DNA of 44,848 nt. Origin: an uncultured Clostridia bacterium. Lineage in GTDB: Bacteria; Bacillota; Clostridia; Oscillospirales; Ruminococcaceae. The translations under genes were made by a program, and so were the position numbers. The stretch lies in the NCBI GenBank assembly GCA_944387885.1, contig CALXGR010000015.1, positions 1 to 44,848 on the forward strand, written 5' to 3'. Below, piece by piece: positions 44,112 to 44,848 of this stretch (position 1 is its first letter; every line of letters begins with the position of its first letter). The notes under the pieces are model-generated. The model worked only from the letters and a program-made list of their open reading frames with translations, made no database searches and had not been told where the DNA came from.

Positions 44112-44150
44112 AGAAGGCCGCAGGAAAAACCTGCGGCCTTCTATTATTTT
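44112..44150 (+). terminator. Terminator of the two-component operon
   Basis: AGAAGGCCGCAGG (44112-44124), AAAAA loop, CCTGCGGCCTTCT (44130-44142), then ATTATTTTA. Confidence 0.87.
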
Positions 44151-44162
44151 ACCTTATAAAGA

Positions 44163-44196
44163 GAGCGGACAGACTCCCTTGGGAATCTGTCCGCTC
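44163..44196. other. Long hairpin, terminator-like on the minus strand
   Basis: GAGCGGACAGA (44163-44173) and TCTGTCCGCTC (44186-44196) pair, with an inner TCCC/GGGA. A T-rich exit (TCTTTATAAGG) exists only on the minus strand, where no gene ends. Confidence 0.6.
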
Positions 44197-44230
44197 ATCA
44201 TGGCTGTGGGGGGCAGAGGTGGTGGGACCA

Positions 44231-44625
44231 AAATGCTTTTAGGTTGCCACTGCAGAAGGGCAGGCCCGTTCCCTCTTGCGGTACCCGGCTCGGCCTTCGG
44301 CGGACGGCGCCGCCTCGTCCTTGCCGACCGCTGCGCCAAAAAATCCTCCCTGCACCCGCCACTGGCGGCGGTCGGATTTTTTGCCCCACGAGCTCCGCTC
44401 GCCGGTGCCACAACCTAAGACCGTGGGGGTGGGACTTGAGAAATCTTTTGCTTTGCAAAACCTTTCGCCCATCGGGCATAGCCCTCCGGGCACTGTGCCT
44501 GAAAACAGTCCGCAGGACTGTTTTCTTTACGGCACATTCCTTACCAGCTTCAAGTCCCCTTCCCCGTCTGGTAACAATAAAGAGATCCTCGGTCCGATTG
44601 GACCGGGGATTTCTTTATTGGCGTG
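44231..44625 (+). ncRNA. Candidate structured RNA: two branched hairpin modules plus terminator
   Basis: No convincing protein frame lies here. Module A is closed by TTAGGTTG (44239-44246) and CAACCTAA (44411-44418) and holds several hairpins, such as CCGACCGC (44324-44331) with GCGGTCGG (44368-44375), or alternatively AAAAAATCC (44338-44346) with GGATTTTTT (44374-44382). Module B is closed by GGGACTTGA (44431-44439) and TCAAGTCCC (44550-44558) and holds TTTTGC/GCAAAA, two GCCC-GGGC hairpins and TGTGCC/GGCACA around a perfect GAAAACAGTCC-GCA-GGACTGTTTTC. The terminator at 44576-44619 follows at once. I cannot match it to a known RNA family; no clear promoter was found. It could also be an intergenic repeat element. 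Confidence 0.4.
44576..44619 (+). terminator. Strong rightward terminator
   Basis: A 20-pair stem, AATAAAGAGATCCTCGGTCC (44576-44595), loop GATT, and its partner (44600-44619). Two pairs are G-U wobbles that would be C/A mismatches on the other strand, so the rightward RNA is the folded one. Confidence 0.8.
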
Positions 44626-44716
44626 TCGTTCCAAAAAAGATATTTTAAGAAAAATGGCTTAACAGAGCCATTTTTCGGGTATGCACCACAAATATCTCTT
44701 TCCCAAAAAGGTTAGG

Positions 44717-44745
44717 TTGACATCATATATGAACTATGGTACTTT
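44717..44745 (+). promoter_or_regulatory. Promoter of the last gene
   Basis: A perfect TTGACA (44717-44722), 17 bases, TACTTT (44740-44745), 40 bases before the ATG. The stretch is clearly richer in A and T than the rest of the window. Confidence 0.6.
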
Positions 44746-44784
44746 GATTATAGGAAAAGAGATTATAAAGCGAGGAGGACTTTT

Positions 44785-44848
44785 ATGGGATACGATGTAA
44801 GTTTTCACCCGATCTCGCCAGACGAAATACAGGAATGGTATTTTACTC
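44785..44848 (+). CDS. Unknown protein, first 21 codons only
   Basis: GAGGAGG lies six bases before an ATG that opens MGYDVSFHPISPDEIQEWYF and runs off the window end. I do not recognise the family from this short N-terminus. The AT-rich upstream region and codons (GTA, ATA, ACT) differ from the neighbours, hinting at a more recently acquired gene. Confidence 0.7.
   Translation, partial: MGYDVSFHPISPDEIQEWYFT

Noticed and set aside
44231..44625. 6S RNA, tmRNA, SRP RNA or RNase P
   Set aside because: The branched layout and sequences do not show the conserved elements of these RNAs.

Overview
The window looks like a chromosomal segment of a low-abundance-AT (GC-rich) member of the class Clostridia, most likely an Oscillospiraceae-type gut anaerobe (Flavonifractor/Lawsonibacter/Oscillibacter-like). 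This is an inference from the mix of Gram-positive LPXTG/sortase surface genes, DUF1836 and YitT proteins, an iron-dependent butanol-type dehydrogenase, strong AGGAGG ribosome sites with frequent TTG/GTG starts, and very strong avoidance of TTA, CTA and TCA codons. No rRNA, tRNA, CRISPR array, phage or transposase gene was seen. Layout. (1) 1-2850: a leftward TSUP permease - ruvX - DUF1836 group, a rightward YitT membrane protein and a small GNAT protein. (2) 2937-17460: a complete leftward sortase pilus operon read from the right: small coiled-coil protein, dedicated signal peptidase I, a 2,995-residue tip/adhesin protein with BspA-type leucine-rich repeats, the major pilin (LPSTG), class C sortase, minor Cna_B pilin (IPQTG) and a second sortase. 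Signal peptidase exports the three precursors, the class C sortase should polymerise them and the last sortase probably anchors the fibre to the wall. (3) 17994-25430: glycogen synthase with a long Ala/Lys/Pro N-terminal extension, an acyltransferase, small membrane or unknown proteins and an iron alcohol dehydrogenase. (4) 25825-34949: a second wall-anchored protein (beta-helix, LPQTG), unknown small proteins, an L-cysteine desulfidase, a lipoprotein, an EamA permease and an amidohydrolase. Four genes between about 22 and 34 kb are broken by single-base shifts at short homopolymers, one of them at an in-register GGGAAAC slippery heptamer. (5) 35302-41561: a leftward F1Fo ATP synthase operon in the order atpB-E-F-(H+A)-G-D-C, in which delta and alpha are one 679-residue polypeptide and gamma has an acidic repeated tail. 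(6) 41762-44062: a CitA/DcuS-type sensor kinase and its regulator. (7) 44063-44848: a 720-base stretch without a convincing gene, full of nested hairpins and ending in a strong terminator (a candidate structured RNA), then the start of an unknown gene. The items most worth a second look are the delta-alpha ATP synthase fusion, the hairpin-rich region near 44.2-44.6 kb, the slippery heptamer at 22.25 kb and the two possible starts of glycogen synthase.
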